Under the pieces are notes generated by a model. The model worked only from the letters and a program-made list of their open reading frames with translations, had not been told where the DNA came from and did no database searches. Below, in pieces: positions 1 through 6,292 of a stretch of DNA of 7,527 nucleotides; positions within the stretch are counted from its first letter, which is position 1, and each line of letters starts with the position of its first letter. Source of the DNA: an uncultured Ruminococcus sp. (GTDB taxonomy: Bacteria; Bacillota; Clostridia; UBA1212; UBA1255); the NCBI GenBank assembly GCA_902782885.1, contig CACZOW010000175.1:1-7527 (forward strand). The letters are read 5' to 3'. A program made the position numbers and the translations under genes.

Positions 1-1
1 G

Positions 2-1750
2 AAGCAGATAATCGACGAAGCGACCGCGGATCCGGGCGTGGTGCTGTTTATTGACGAAATACATACCATCGTCGGCGGCGGTTCGGTAGAAGGCGGCATG
101 GACGCGTCCGCGCTGCTCAAACCCGCGCTGTCCCGGGGCCTGATGCGGGTTATCGGCGCCACCACGCAGCAGGAGTACAGGAAGTATTTCGAGCGTGACG
201 CCGCACTTTCGCGCAGATTCCAGCCGGTCAGCGTAGGCGAGCCCGACGAGGCGGAGACCGCGGAGATACTGAAAGGCATTGCCCCGGCATATGAAGCTTA
301 CCACGGCGTGAAATACGACGCCGGCGCGCTGAACGCAGCAGTGCGGCTCGCCAAACGGTACATTACCGACCGTTTTCTGCCGGACAAGGCGATCGACGTC
401 ATTGACGAAGCGGCCGCGAGGGTGCGCACGGGCGGTCTTGAACGTTATTTCGAACGGACGGACGGTATTGACGCCGCATCGGGCGCGGACAACGCCGACG
501 CGCTCTCCGAACTTGCCAGAGGCAAATATAAAGAAAAGATCGAACTGATCAAAAAGGGCAAATTTGAACTGGCCGGAAAAGCGGGACTCGAAGAAAAACA
601 GCTTAGAGAACGGCAGAAAGCCGCGGAGCGCGCGGAAAACGGCGCGGCGGCCGAAACGGGAACGGATGTACCCGCGGAAGTCAGGCGCGTGACCGTTGAG
701 GACATAGAAAAAGTGGTGTCCCGGTGGAGCGGCGTGCCGGTGGAGAAACTGGGCAAGACCGATTCGCAGCGGCTGCTGGAACTCGAAAAAGCGCTGCACC
801 GCCGCGTGGTCGGGCAGGACGAGGCGGTCAATACCGTTTCCAAAGCGGTGCGCCGCGGCCGCGCGGGCATGAAAGACCCGAAGCGCCCGATCGGTTCGTT
901 CCTGTTTCTGGGGCCCACCGGCGTAGGCAAGACGGAACTGGCCCGGGCGCTGGCGGAAGAACTGTTCGGCAGCGAAACGGCGCTTATACGGCTGGATATG
1001 TCAGAATATATGGAGGCGCACAGCGTATCCAAAATGGTCGGTTCGCCGCCCGGATATATCGGGCACGATGACGGCGGACAGCTCACCGAACGCGTACGCA
1101 TGCAGCCGTACAGCGTGATATTGTTCGACGAGATCGAGAAAGCGCATCCGGACGTTTACAACATACTTCTGCAGGTGCTGGAGGACGGCATTCTGACCGA
1201 CTCGAAAGGGCGGACCGCGGACTTTAAAAACACCGTGATCATAATGACTTCCAATATCGGCGCCCGGGATATTACCGACCGGCGTCACCTGGGTTTCAGC
1301 GACGATACGGAAGAAAACAAATACGAACAGATCGCAGACGCCGTCAGATCCGAGCTGAAAAAAGCGTTCAAACCGGAGTTCCTGAACCGCGTGGATGAAA
1401 CGGTGATATTCCGGCCGCTCACCCCGGAACAGATCACAGAGATCGCAAAACTTCAGCTGGCACTTATAGAGAAGCGCAGTCTGGAAGCCGGCATCCGGAC
1501 CGAGTTCGCGCCGGAGGTCGCCGAATGGCTGGCGGCGCGCGGCTACGATCCGCGCTTCGGCGCACGGCCGCTTAAACGGCTTATACGCAAGGAGATCGAA
1601 GATACTCTCGCGGAAGAAATGCTGCGGGTGCTGGCCGATGCGAAGGACGGCGGCAACGGAAACAGTGAAGCGGCAGGCGGGCCCGGCGCCGCGCTTAAGA
1701 TCCGTATCATTGTAGAGGACGGCAGGATCGCCGCAAAGCGGGGACAATAA
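2..1750 (+). CDS. clpC: ClpC-type AAA+ unfoldase, 5'-truncated by the window edge
   Basis: This is the ATPase that unfolds substrates and feeds them to the ClpP peptidase in the cytoplasm. The reading frame is open from base 2, so the true start lies upstream. About 582 residues are visible against roughly 810 for the family, so the N-domain and first Walker A are missing. Seen in order: first-ring Walker B (VVLFIDE, 38-58), sensor region with GATT and double-Arg SRRF, a short middle domain with a UVR-like helix pair (about 540-630), second-ring Walker A GPTGVGKT (911-934), Walker B VILFDE (1115-1132), sensor 1 TSN, arginine-finger motif FLNRVDE and sensor 2 GARPLKR (1559-1579). The tripeptide LGF (1289-1297) lies where Clp unfoldases carry their ClpP-docking loop; ClpB lacks this. 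The short middle domain also argues for ClpC over ClpB. A Gly-rich stretch precedes the last strand. The gene ends one base before radA, so the two are surely cotranscribed. Confidence 0.95.
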   Translation, partial: KQIIDEATADPGVVLFIDEIHTIVGGGSVEGGMDASALLKPALSRGLMRVIGATTQQEYRKYFERDAALSRRFQPVSVGEPDEAETAEILKGIAPAYEAYHGVKYDAGALNAAVRLAKRYITDRFLPDKAIDVIDEAAARVRTGGLERYFERTDGIDAASGADNADALSELARGKYKEKIELIKKGKFELAGKAGLEEKQLRERQKAAERAENGAAAETGTDVPAEVRRVTVEDIEKVVSRWSGVPVEKLGKTDSQRLLELEKALHRRVVGQDEAVNTVSKAVRRGRAGMKDPKRPIGSFLFLGPTGVGKTELARALAEELFGSETALIRLDMSEYMEAHSVSKMVGSPPGYIGHDDGGQLTERVRMQPYSVILFDEIEKAHPDVYNILLQVLEDGILTDSKGRTADFKNTVIIMTSNIGARDITDRRHLGFSDDTEENKYEQIADAVRSELKKAFKPEFLNRVDETVIFRPLTPEQITEIAKLQLALIEKRSLEAGIRTEFAPEVAEWLAARGYDPRFGARPLKRLIRKEIEDTLAEEMLRVLADAKDGGNGNSEAAGGPGAALKIRIIVEDGRIAAKRGQ

Positions 1751-1751
1751 T

Positions 1752-3140
1752 ATGGCAAAGACAAAATCGGTTTTTTTCTGCACTCAGTGCGGATACGAAT
1801 CCAGCGGCTGGCTGGGCAAATGCCCGGGCTGCGGGGAATGGAACACATTTGTAGAAGAGCCTGCCGAACGCAAGAACGCGGGCGGCAATTCGTTCGGATT
1901 TTCCGCGGGTTTTACCGGCAGTGCGGACGCCCGCGCGGCGAAGCCGGTGAGAATTGACGATATTGCGTACGAGAAGGGCGTGCGCGACTCTTCCGGAATA
2001 GGGGAGCTGGATCGGGTGATGGGGGGCGGCATTGTCCGCGGATCCCTGGTGCTGGTGGCCGGCGATCCCGGTATCGGCAAATCCACGCTGATGCTGATGA
2101 TATCCGGGTATTTGGCGCAGAACAGCGGCACGGTGCTTTATGTTTCGGGAGAGGAATCGGAGAGTCAGATCAAAATGCGCGCGGAACGGCTCGACGTGCG
2201 GGGAGAGCAGCTGTACATCTACTCGGAGACGTCCGTTGACAGCATCGTAACGCAGATCGAGGCGCTTAAGCCGGCGTACGTCGTGCTGGATTCGGTCCAG
2301 ACGCTGGAGGACAGTTCCGTCACTTCCGCGCCCGGGAGCGTAAGTCAGGTGCGCGAGATCACCGGGCGTTTCCTGCGCATCGCCAAAGTGCTGAATATAA
2401 CAGTGTTTATCGTCGGCCACGTCACAAAAGAAGGCTCCATCGCCGGACCCCGCGTGCTGGAGCACATGGTGGATACGGTGCTGTATTTTGAAGGTGAGCG
2501 GCATCTGAGCTACCGCATTCTGCGTGCGGTCAAAAACCGTTTCGGCTCCACCAACGAGATAGGTGTGTTTGAGATGCGCGAAAACGGCCTGGCCGAAGTG
2601 GAAAATCCGTCCTCCGCGATGCTGGAAGGGCGGCCCGAAGACGCCAGCGGCTCGGCGGTCACGGCGGCAATGGAGGGCACCCGCCCCATGATGCTGGAAC
2701 TCCAGGCGCTGATCTCTAAATCTTCACTGAACATCCCGCGGCGCATGTGCGCGGGTCTGGACTACAACCGCGTTTCGCTGCTGATAGCGGTGCTGGAGAA
2801 ACGCGCCGGATACCGGCTCAGCGACTGCGACGCGTTCATCAACGTAGTAGGCGGTATCAAACTGAACGAACCCGCGGCGGATCTGGCCATCTGCGCGGCG
2901 ATAATGTCGGCGTTCCGGGGCATCGCATTGCCGGCCCGCGCGGTGTTTATCGGCGAGCTGGGACTGACCGGCGAAGTGCGCGCTGTGAGCCACATCGACA
3001 AACGGGTGGGCGAGGCGCTGCGGCTCGGCTTTGACCGCATATACCTGCCCGCGGGCAACCGCAAAAACGCGTCGCTCAAAGACAGCGGCAATCTCATTTT
3101 CCTGGAGGGCGTCCGGGATATCGACTGCTGGGGCGATTGA
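1752..3140 (+). CDS. radA: DNA repair protein RadA (Sms)
   Basis: RadA is a RecA-like, hexameric DnaB-type motor that drives branch migration and helps recombinational repair. The 462-residue length is typical. A four-cysteine zinc finger is present (C10, C13, C24, C27). The ATPase core follows with Walker A GDPGIGKST (104-112), Walker B YVVLD (176-180) and the RadA-specific KNRFG motif (261-265). The C-terminal third is a Lon-protease-like fold, but the site of the Lon catalytic serine reads EPAADLA (373-379). It is therefore a non-proteolytic scaffold, as is normal for RadA. The ATG is one base after the clpC stop, with a modest GGGGA ribosome site at 1740-1744 (7-base gap), pointing to translational coupling. 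The clpC-radA order is the conserved Bacillota arrangement. In Bacillus the next gene is disA; here it is a DJ-1-like gene. Confidence 0.97.
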   Translation: MAKTKSVFFCTQCGYESSGWLGKCPGCGEWNTFVEEPAERKNAGGNSFGFSAGFTGSADARAAKPVRIDDIAYEKGVRDSSGIGELDRVMGGGIVRGSLVLVAGDPGIGKSTLMLMISGYLAQNSGTVLYVSGEESESQIKMRAERLDVRGEQLYIYSETSVDSIVTQIEALKPAYVVLDSVQTLEDSSVTSAPGSVSQVREITGRFLRIAKVLNITVFIVGHVTKEGSIAGPRVLEHMVDTVLYFEGERHLSYRILRAVKNRFGSTNEIGVFEMRENGLAEVENPSSAMLEGRPEDASGSAVTAAMEGTRPMMLELQALISKSSLNIPRRMCAGLDYNRVSLLIAVLEKRAGYRLSDCDAFINVVGGIKLNEPAADLAICAAIMSAFRGIALPARAVFIGELGLTGEVRAVSHIDKRVGEALRLGFDRIYLPAGNRKNASLKDSGNLIFLEGVRDIDCWGD

Positions 3141-3165
3141 CCCGGCGGGACCGATTCACTAAAAC

Positions 3166-3172
3166 GGGAGGT
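3166..3172 (+). promoter_or_regulatory. Strong ribosome binding site of the DJ-1-like gene
   Basis: GGGAGGT lies 5 bases before the ATG at 3178 and 8 bases before a second in-frame ATG at 3181. Either could be used; the 8-base gap of the second is slightly more usual. The site suggests this gene is translated efficiently and independently of radA, although no separate promoter is evident in the 37-base gap. Confidence 0.75.
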
Positions 3173-3177
3173 CAGAT

Positions 3178-3771
3178 ATGATGCTTGACGACGATTTTAA
3201 ATTCTTCGAAGACAGAAAAAAAGTGATCGTTCTTGTGCACGACGGTTTTGAGGAGACGGAGTACATTGCCCCCGTGGACCTGCTGATGCGTGCCGGCGCG
3301 GAAGTGTTTACTTTGAGCATGACCGGGGACATGACGCTCCACGGCGCTCACGGCATTCATATCGAAGCGGATGCCCTATGGTCGGACAAAACTGACGCTT
3401 CCGCGTTCGATTGCGTTTTTTTGCCGGGAGGGGGCCCAAACTCCAAAAGTCTGCGGGATGACGAACGGGTGATAAACGCGCTTAAGGCCGCGGCGGCAAA
3501 AGGAAAACTGATCGCCGCGATATGTGCCGCACCCATCGCGCTGGAACGCGCGGGTCTTACCGCGGGGCGGCGCGTAACTTCTTACCCGGGCTGCCTGGAG
3601 AAAGAATCTGTCTGCCGCTATGAAACGCTGCCCGTGGTAAAAGACGGCAACATCATCACCGGCCGCGGTGCCGGCTGCGCCATAGATTTCGGTCTCGCGC
3701 TGGTGGAGGCGCTGTTTTCCGAAAAAGAAATGCGGAAGATCGCGCAGTCCACGATGTTTCCGCATCTCTGA
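3178..3771 (+). CDS. DJ-1/PfpI (YajL/ThiJ-like) family protein
   Basis: A 197-residue single-domain protein of the DJ-1/PfpI superfamily. The family includes human DJ-1 and E. coli YajL, linked to oxidative and carbonyl stress; the proposed deglycase or glyoxalase activities are debated. The nucleophile elbow AAICAAP places the reactive cysteine at residue 116, matching human DJ-1 C106. The motif EETEYIAPVD places E28 at the position of DJ-1 E18, which lowers the pKa of that cysteine. LPGGG (82-86) and the C-terminal GRGAG...FGLALVEAL segment also match. Where DJ-1 has His126 (VTTHP) this protein has Tyr (VTSYP), a variation also met among bacterial relatives. The start could be residue 1 or 2 (ATG ATG). 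It follows radA by 37 bases on the same strand and probably belongs to the same transcript, which would fit a protein-damage role beside ClpC. The actual substrate is unknown. Confidence 0.9.
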   Translation: MMLDDDFKFFEDRKKVIVLVHDGFEETEYIAPVDLLMRAGAEVFTLSMTGDMTLHGAHGIHIEADALWSDKTDASAFDCVFLPGGGPNSKSLRDDERVINALKAAAAKGKLIAAICAAPIALERAGLTAGRRVTSYPGCLEKESVCRYETLPVVKDGNIITGRGAGCAIDFGLALVEALFSEKEMRKIAQSTMFPHL

Positions 3772-3787
3772 ATCCGGTAAAGTCTGT

Positions 3788-3803
3788 TTAAGACCTTAAG
3801 ACC
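3788..3803 (+). repeat. Tandem direct repeat of TTAAGACC (two copies)
   Basis: The 8-mer TTAAGACC occurs twice back to back (3788-3795 and 3796-3803) in the convergent gap between the DJ-1-like gene and galK. The second copy runs into the hairpin that starts at 3800. It may be chance, or it may be the T-rich tail of a leftward terminator when read on the minus strand. No function can be assigned. Confidence 0.5.
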
Positions 3804-3826
3804 GCGCCTGCGTCGGCCCGGCGGTC
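3800..3826. terminator. Hairpin between convergent genes, possible weak terminator
   Basis: Perfect 6-base arms GACCGC (3800-3805) and GCGGTC (3821-3826) flank a GC-rich loop that can add an inner GCC/GGC pairing. It lies just past the stop of the DJ-1-like gene (3771) and just past the stop of galK (3830, minus strand), where both transcripts should end. The rightward side has no T-run. The leftward side is only moderately T-rich (TTAAGGTCTTAAAC). Termination is therefore inferred from position and structure, not from a classical signal. Confidence 0.4.
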
Positions 3827-3829
3827 AGA

Positions 3830-5023
3830 TCACACTTGGAGCTCCCGCGCGCCGTCGCCTACAGCGCATACATAGAATTCGGGAACAATGCCGGTGCGCG
3901 CCTCGTAGCGTTTGCCCAGCCCCGCGCAGAATTCCCGGGTGAGGGCGGTGGGAACGATGTTGACCGTGCAGCCGCCGAAGCCCGCGCCGGTCATACGGGA
4001 ACCCAGGCAATAGTCAAAGTACTGCGCCTCCTCAAACATCGCGTCCAGCTCGTTGCCGGTCACTTCGTACAGATAGCGTATTGAGTCGTTGGCCTCTTTC
4101 AGGATCACTCCGAAACGGGCCAGGTCGCCGGCTTTAAGAGCTTCCGCGGCCTTGTTGACCCGCGCGTTCTCGCGTATGACGTGCTCTACGCGCATCCGGA
4201 TCACCGGCTCGGTATCCAGCACGCGCTTCGCGTCCGTAAAATCGCTCTCGGAGTAATCGCACAGGTTTGCAAACTGCTTTTCCGGCAGCGCGCGGTGCAT
4301 GAGTTTAAGACCTTCTTCCACCTCGGCGCGGCGCTCGTTGTATTTTGAAGCGCCCAGAGTGTGTTTTTTGCGGGTGTTGGCCAGCACCAGCGAATAATCG
4401 CCCAGTTTAAGCGGCACGTATTCGTATTCCAGCGTGGCGCAGTTCAGCAGGATCGCGTGTTCGGCTTTGCCCATGGCGGAGGCGAACTGATCCATTATGC
4501 CGCAGTTGACGCCGCAGAACCGGTTCTCGGCGCGCTGACCGATGAGGGCGAGCTGCACGTTGTCCAGTTTGGGCCGCATCTCGGAATAATTGTCCGCCAG
4601 CGAAAGCAGCGCCAGGCCGGTGGCCAACTCGATAGAGGCGGAGGAGGACAATCCGGATCCGAACGGCAGCGTGCTGTCAAATACCATGTCCGCGCCGCAC
4701 AGTTCGCAGCCCGCAGCGGCGAGCTCTTTCGCGACGCCCGCCTGATAGCTGCCCCAGCGCAGGGAACGCGCGGCATCGATATCGTCCAGATCGAATTCGG
4801 CCTTCACTTTCAGATCGGTGGCGTACATTCGGACTTTGCGGGTGCTGTTACGCCGCGCCAGCACGGTGTTGGACAATGAAAGCGCCGCCGGAAATACCCG
4901 GCCGCCGCAGTAGTCAATGTGCTCGCCGATGAGATTGACCCGTCCCGGAGCGCTGAATACACGCACGCCCTCGGTGCTCCCGAACACATCTCCGAATGAT
5001 CCAAACAGTTCCGCAAATTCCAT
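3830..5023 (-). CDS. galK: Galactokinase (GHMP kinase family)
   Basis: GalK phosphorylates galactose to galactose 1-phosphate with ATP, the first committed step of the Leloir pathway, in the cytoplasm. The 397 residues are full length. Seen: the N-terminal galactokinase signature GRVNLIGEHIDY (27-38), the GHMP ATP-binding motif LPFGSGLSSSAS (119-130), the catalytic-base motif GIMDQFAS with D178, a YNERRAE segment (about 228-234) and the C-terminal GHMP motif MTGAGFGGC (344-352). R28 is the likely catalytic arginine. The signature is slightly unusual: Ile replaces the common Thr in EHTDY, and Cys39 replaces the common Asn of DYNGG. The protein has many cysteines overall. The ATG is fixed by a strong ribosome site 8 bases upstream. 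It is the only Leloir gene here and is oriented against all its complete neighbours, so it probably forms its own transcript. A related sugar such as galactosamine as substrate cannot be excluded. Confidence 0.93.
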   Translation of the reverse strand: MEFAELFGSFGDVFGSTEGVRVFSAPGRVNLIGEHIDYCGGRVFPAALSLSNTVLARRNSTRKVRMYATDLKVKAEFDLDDIDAARSLRWGSYQAGVAKELAAAGCELCGADMVFDSTLPFGSGLSSSASIELATGLALLSLADNYSEMRPKLDNVQLALIGQRAENRFCGVNCGIMDQFASAMGKAEHAILLNCATLEYEYVPLKLGDYSLVLANTRKKHTLGASKYNERRAEVEEGLKLMHRALPEKQFANLCDYSESDFTDAKRVLDTEPVIRMRVEHVIRENARVNKAAEALKAGDLARFGVILKEANDSIRYLYEVTGNELDAMFEEAQYFDYCLGSRMTGAGFGGCTVNIVPTALTREFCAGLGKRYEARTGIVPEFYVCAVGDGARELQV

Positions 5024-5031
5024 TTCAAACG

Positions 5032-5038
5032 TCCTCCC
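5032..5038 (-). promoter_or_regulatory. Ribosome binding site of galK
   Basis: Read on the minus strand this is GGGAGGA, 8 bases before the ATG at 5023-5021. It is close to the ideal anti-16S complement and settles the galK start. Confidence 0.85.
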
Positions 5039-5050
5039 GGCAATTCAGCC

Positions 5051-5079
5051 TTGTAAAATTTATGCTAATAGTATATAAT
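5051..5079 (+). promoter_or_regulatory. Sigma-A-type promoter for the CarD-family operon
   Basis: A perfect -10 hexamer TATAAT (5074-5079) is preceded by TTGTAA (5051-5056, 4 of 6 matches to TTGACA) with the ideal 17-base spacer. It sits in the only AT-rich patch of an otherwise GC-rich window. Transcription should begin near 5086, giving a leader of about 75 bases before the ATG at 5162. No better rightward promoter was seen for the three-gene unit. Confidence 0.75.
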
Positions 5080-5098
5080 AATTCCGTGTTTTCGTACA
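5070..5098 (-). promoter_or_regulatory. Candidate galK promoter, overlapping the rightward promoter
   Basis: On the minus strand, TATACT (5075-5070) could be a -10 element, with a poor TGTACG -35 (5098-5093, 3 of 6 matches) at 17 bases. An alternative -10 is TATTAT (5080-5075). The exact hexamers are uncertain, but a galK promoter must lie in this short gap. Any choice overlaps the rightward -10, so the two promoters would compete or share an operator. Confidence 0.35.
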
Positions 5099-5139
5099 GC
5101 GAAATTTTATTCGCGGACGGAACGGCTATTTGCGGAACG
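5099..5139 (+). other. Leader of the CarD-family gene: small hairpin and a 7-bp direct repeat
   Basis: The untranslated leader holds a 5-bp stem GCGAA/TTCGC (5099-5103 with 5110-5114, six-base loop). It also holds the 7-mer CGGAACG twice (5118-5124 and 5133-5139), 15 bases apart. The stem is too weak for a terminator and the region does not match any riboswitch I recognise. The direct repeat could be a protein-binding site, but at this length chance is a fair explanation. Confidence 0.3.
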
Positions 5140-5161
5140 CTTTAAATGATATGGGGGATGT

Positions 5162-5647
5162 ATGCGTTTTAAGATCGGAGACAGGCTTGCCTACCCGTTT
5201 TATGGGGCGGGCGTAGTGGAAGATATCACCGAGTGCGAGATACTCGGCGAGAAGCGCGAGTACTATGTACTGGCGTTTACCGGAAACAGGCTCAGAGTGA
5301 ATATTCCTACCGACAAGGCGGAGGAATCCGGTCTGCGGCCGCTTATTTCCGCGGACAAACTTCCGGAAGTCTATGCGCGCTTTCTGAAGGAAGTCGTTCT
5401 GGAAGGTGAGACCTGGAGCAAACGCAACAAGACCAGTATGGACAAGCTCCGCGGCGGCGACATCCTGGAAGCCGTGGAAGTGTATAAATATTTCCGGCTC
5501 CGTGAAAGGACACGCAACCTTTCGGCGGGCGAGAACAAGATCTATAAAGGCGTGTACAATGCGCTGGTGAGCGAACTGGCGCTGGTGGAGAATGTGAGCA
5601 CAGAGGAGATCGACTCCCGGCTGGACAAAATATTCGAGCAGCTTTGA
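5162..5647 (+). CDS. CarD/CdnL family RNA polymerase-binding regulator
   Basis: CarD/CdnL proteins bind the RNA polymerase beta subunit and stabilise the open promoter complex, often at rRNA and growth genes. The 161-residue length is normal. The N-terminal Tudor-like polymerase-interaction domain (about 1-55) opens with FKIGDRLAYPFYGAGVVEDI, typical of the CarD_CdnL_TRCF family. The C-terminal helical DNA-facing domain carries ETWSKRNK...KLRGGD (83-100) and LSAGENKIY (120-128). W85 is the conserved tryptophan that wedges into the minor groove next to the -10 element in characterised CarD proteins. There is no helicase domain, so it is not Mfd. The ATG at 5162 is the only in-frame choice, with a G-rich site (GGGGG, 5153-5157) just 4 bases away, an unusually short gap. 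It is first in a unit with two membrane protein genes. CarD genes are commonly found near radA in Clostridia. Confidence 0.92.
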   Translation: MRFKIGDRLAYPFYGAGVVEDITECEILGEKREYYVLAFTGNRLRVNIPTDKAEESGLRPLISADKLPEVYARFLKEVVLEGETWSKRNKTSMDKLRGGDILEAVEVYKYFRLRERTRNLSAGENKIYKGVYNALVSELALVENVSTEEIDSRLDKIFEQL

Positions 5648-5678
5648 CAGGCGCCGGACCGTCCCTGCGCTCCGATTC

Positions 5679-5687
5679 AGGTGGTGA
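5679..5687 (+). promoter_or_regulatory. Ribosome binding site that sets a GTG start
   Basis: AGGTGGTGA matches the anti-16S complement AGGAGGTGA at 8 of 9 bases. It ends 5 bases before GTG at 5693. This favours the GTG at 5693 over the in-frame GTG codons at 5681 and 5684, which lie inside the site itself. Confidence 0.7.
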
Positions 5688-5692
5688 ATCCC

Positions 5693-6277
5693 GTGGTAGA
5701 TCCTACCGAGCTACAAAAACAGGAACTCAAAAAGAAGAAAGACGAACAGAACCGGCATTACGGCGCGTCTTATCTGGCGGGACTGCTGGGCGGCGTGCTG
5801 GGCGGCGTGCCGTTTATATTGATCTTTTTCGCGTTCCATGTCAGAAGCTGGCCGTTTATGATCCTGGCCGGCGTGGGCGTGTACACGCTGTATCTGTATT
5901 TTATCGACGTCAACGAACGCAACAGCAAACAGCTGATCTTTCTGGGGCTCGCGGATCTGACCGCGGTCATACTCGACCTGTTCTTCTTTGTGCTGATACA
6001 GCTCAGCCGGATGGGAGCGGGCATCACGTTCAAAAACGTGGTTGACACGTATTTCCGCAACCAGATGACCGTGGGCGGCGTGATCAATTACACGCTGTTC
6101 TGGCACCTGATGGCGCTGCTGTTTTCGGCGCTGGGCCTTTTCGCGGTGTGGCTGTACCTGCGTTTCGCGGTGCCGCGCTGGGAGAAGAAGCACGGCAGGA
6201 CCGAAGCGGGGACCACCGGCTTTTCTTCGCGCAGATCCCGCCGCGACCGTAAGAAAAAGGTCGGCGGCATGAAATAA
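5693..6277 (+). CDS. Four-helix membrane protein of unknown function
   Basis: I do not recognise the family. From the preferred GTG start the protein has 194 residues. A highly charged N-terminus (about 5-22, rich in Lys, Glu and Gln, possibly a short coiled coil) is followed by four hydrophobic segments at about 27-50, 53-72, 80-104 and 129-158. It ends in a strongly basic tail (about 161-194, with RSRRDRKKK). Charge distribution predicts both ends in the cytoplasm. The first segment has closely spaced glycines (GLLGGVLGGVP), resembling small Gly-rich membrane proteins common in Clostridia, but that is only an impression. There is no signal peptide or catalytic motif. It starts 45 bases after the CarD-family stop and ends 15 bases before the next membrane protein, so the three are very likely cotranscribed. 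A role with its neighbour in the envelope is possible but unproven. Confidence 0.82.
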   Translation: MVDPTELQKQELKKKKDEQNRHYGASYLAGLLGGVLGGVPFILIFFAFHVRSWPFMILAGVGVYTLYLYFIDVNERNSKQLIFLGLADLTAVILDLFFFVLIQLSRMGAGITFKNVVDTYFRNQMTVGGVINYTLFWHLMALLFSALGLFAVWLYLRFAVPRWEKKHGRTEAGTTGFSSRRSRRDRKKKVGGMK

Positions 6278-6292
6278 ACGGTTCGGTGCGGT

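Noticed and set aside
1001..2504. Two overlapping minus-strand open frames of about 260 codons opposite clpC and radA.
   Set aside because: They lie opposite strongly conserved motifs of ClpC and RadA. They have no recognisable family and no credible ribosome site, so they are reverse-frame artefacts.
2751..3140. Active Lon-type protease domain in RadA.
   Set aside because: The fold is there, but the serine position reads EPAADLA, so it is the usual inactive version.
4361..4879. A 172-codon plus-strand open frame inside galK.
   Set aside because: It is the complement of the conserved galactokinase core, and its Gln/Gly/Arg-rich product resembles no family.
5080..5161. Possible riboswitch or attenuator in the CarD-family leader.
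   Set aside because: Only one 5-bp stem was found, with no T-run and no aptamer motif I know.
5644..6045. A plus-strand open frame overlapping the CarD-family stop codon (TTGA).
   Set aside because: The overlap looked like coupling, but the product is an Arg/Gly-rich out-of-frame reading of the membrane protein gene. The GTG at 5693 has a far better ribosome site.
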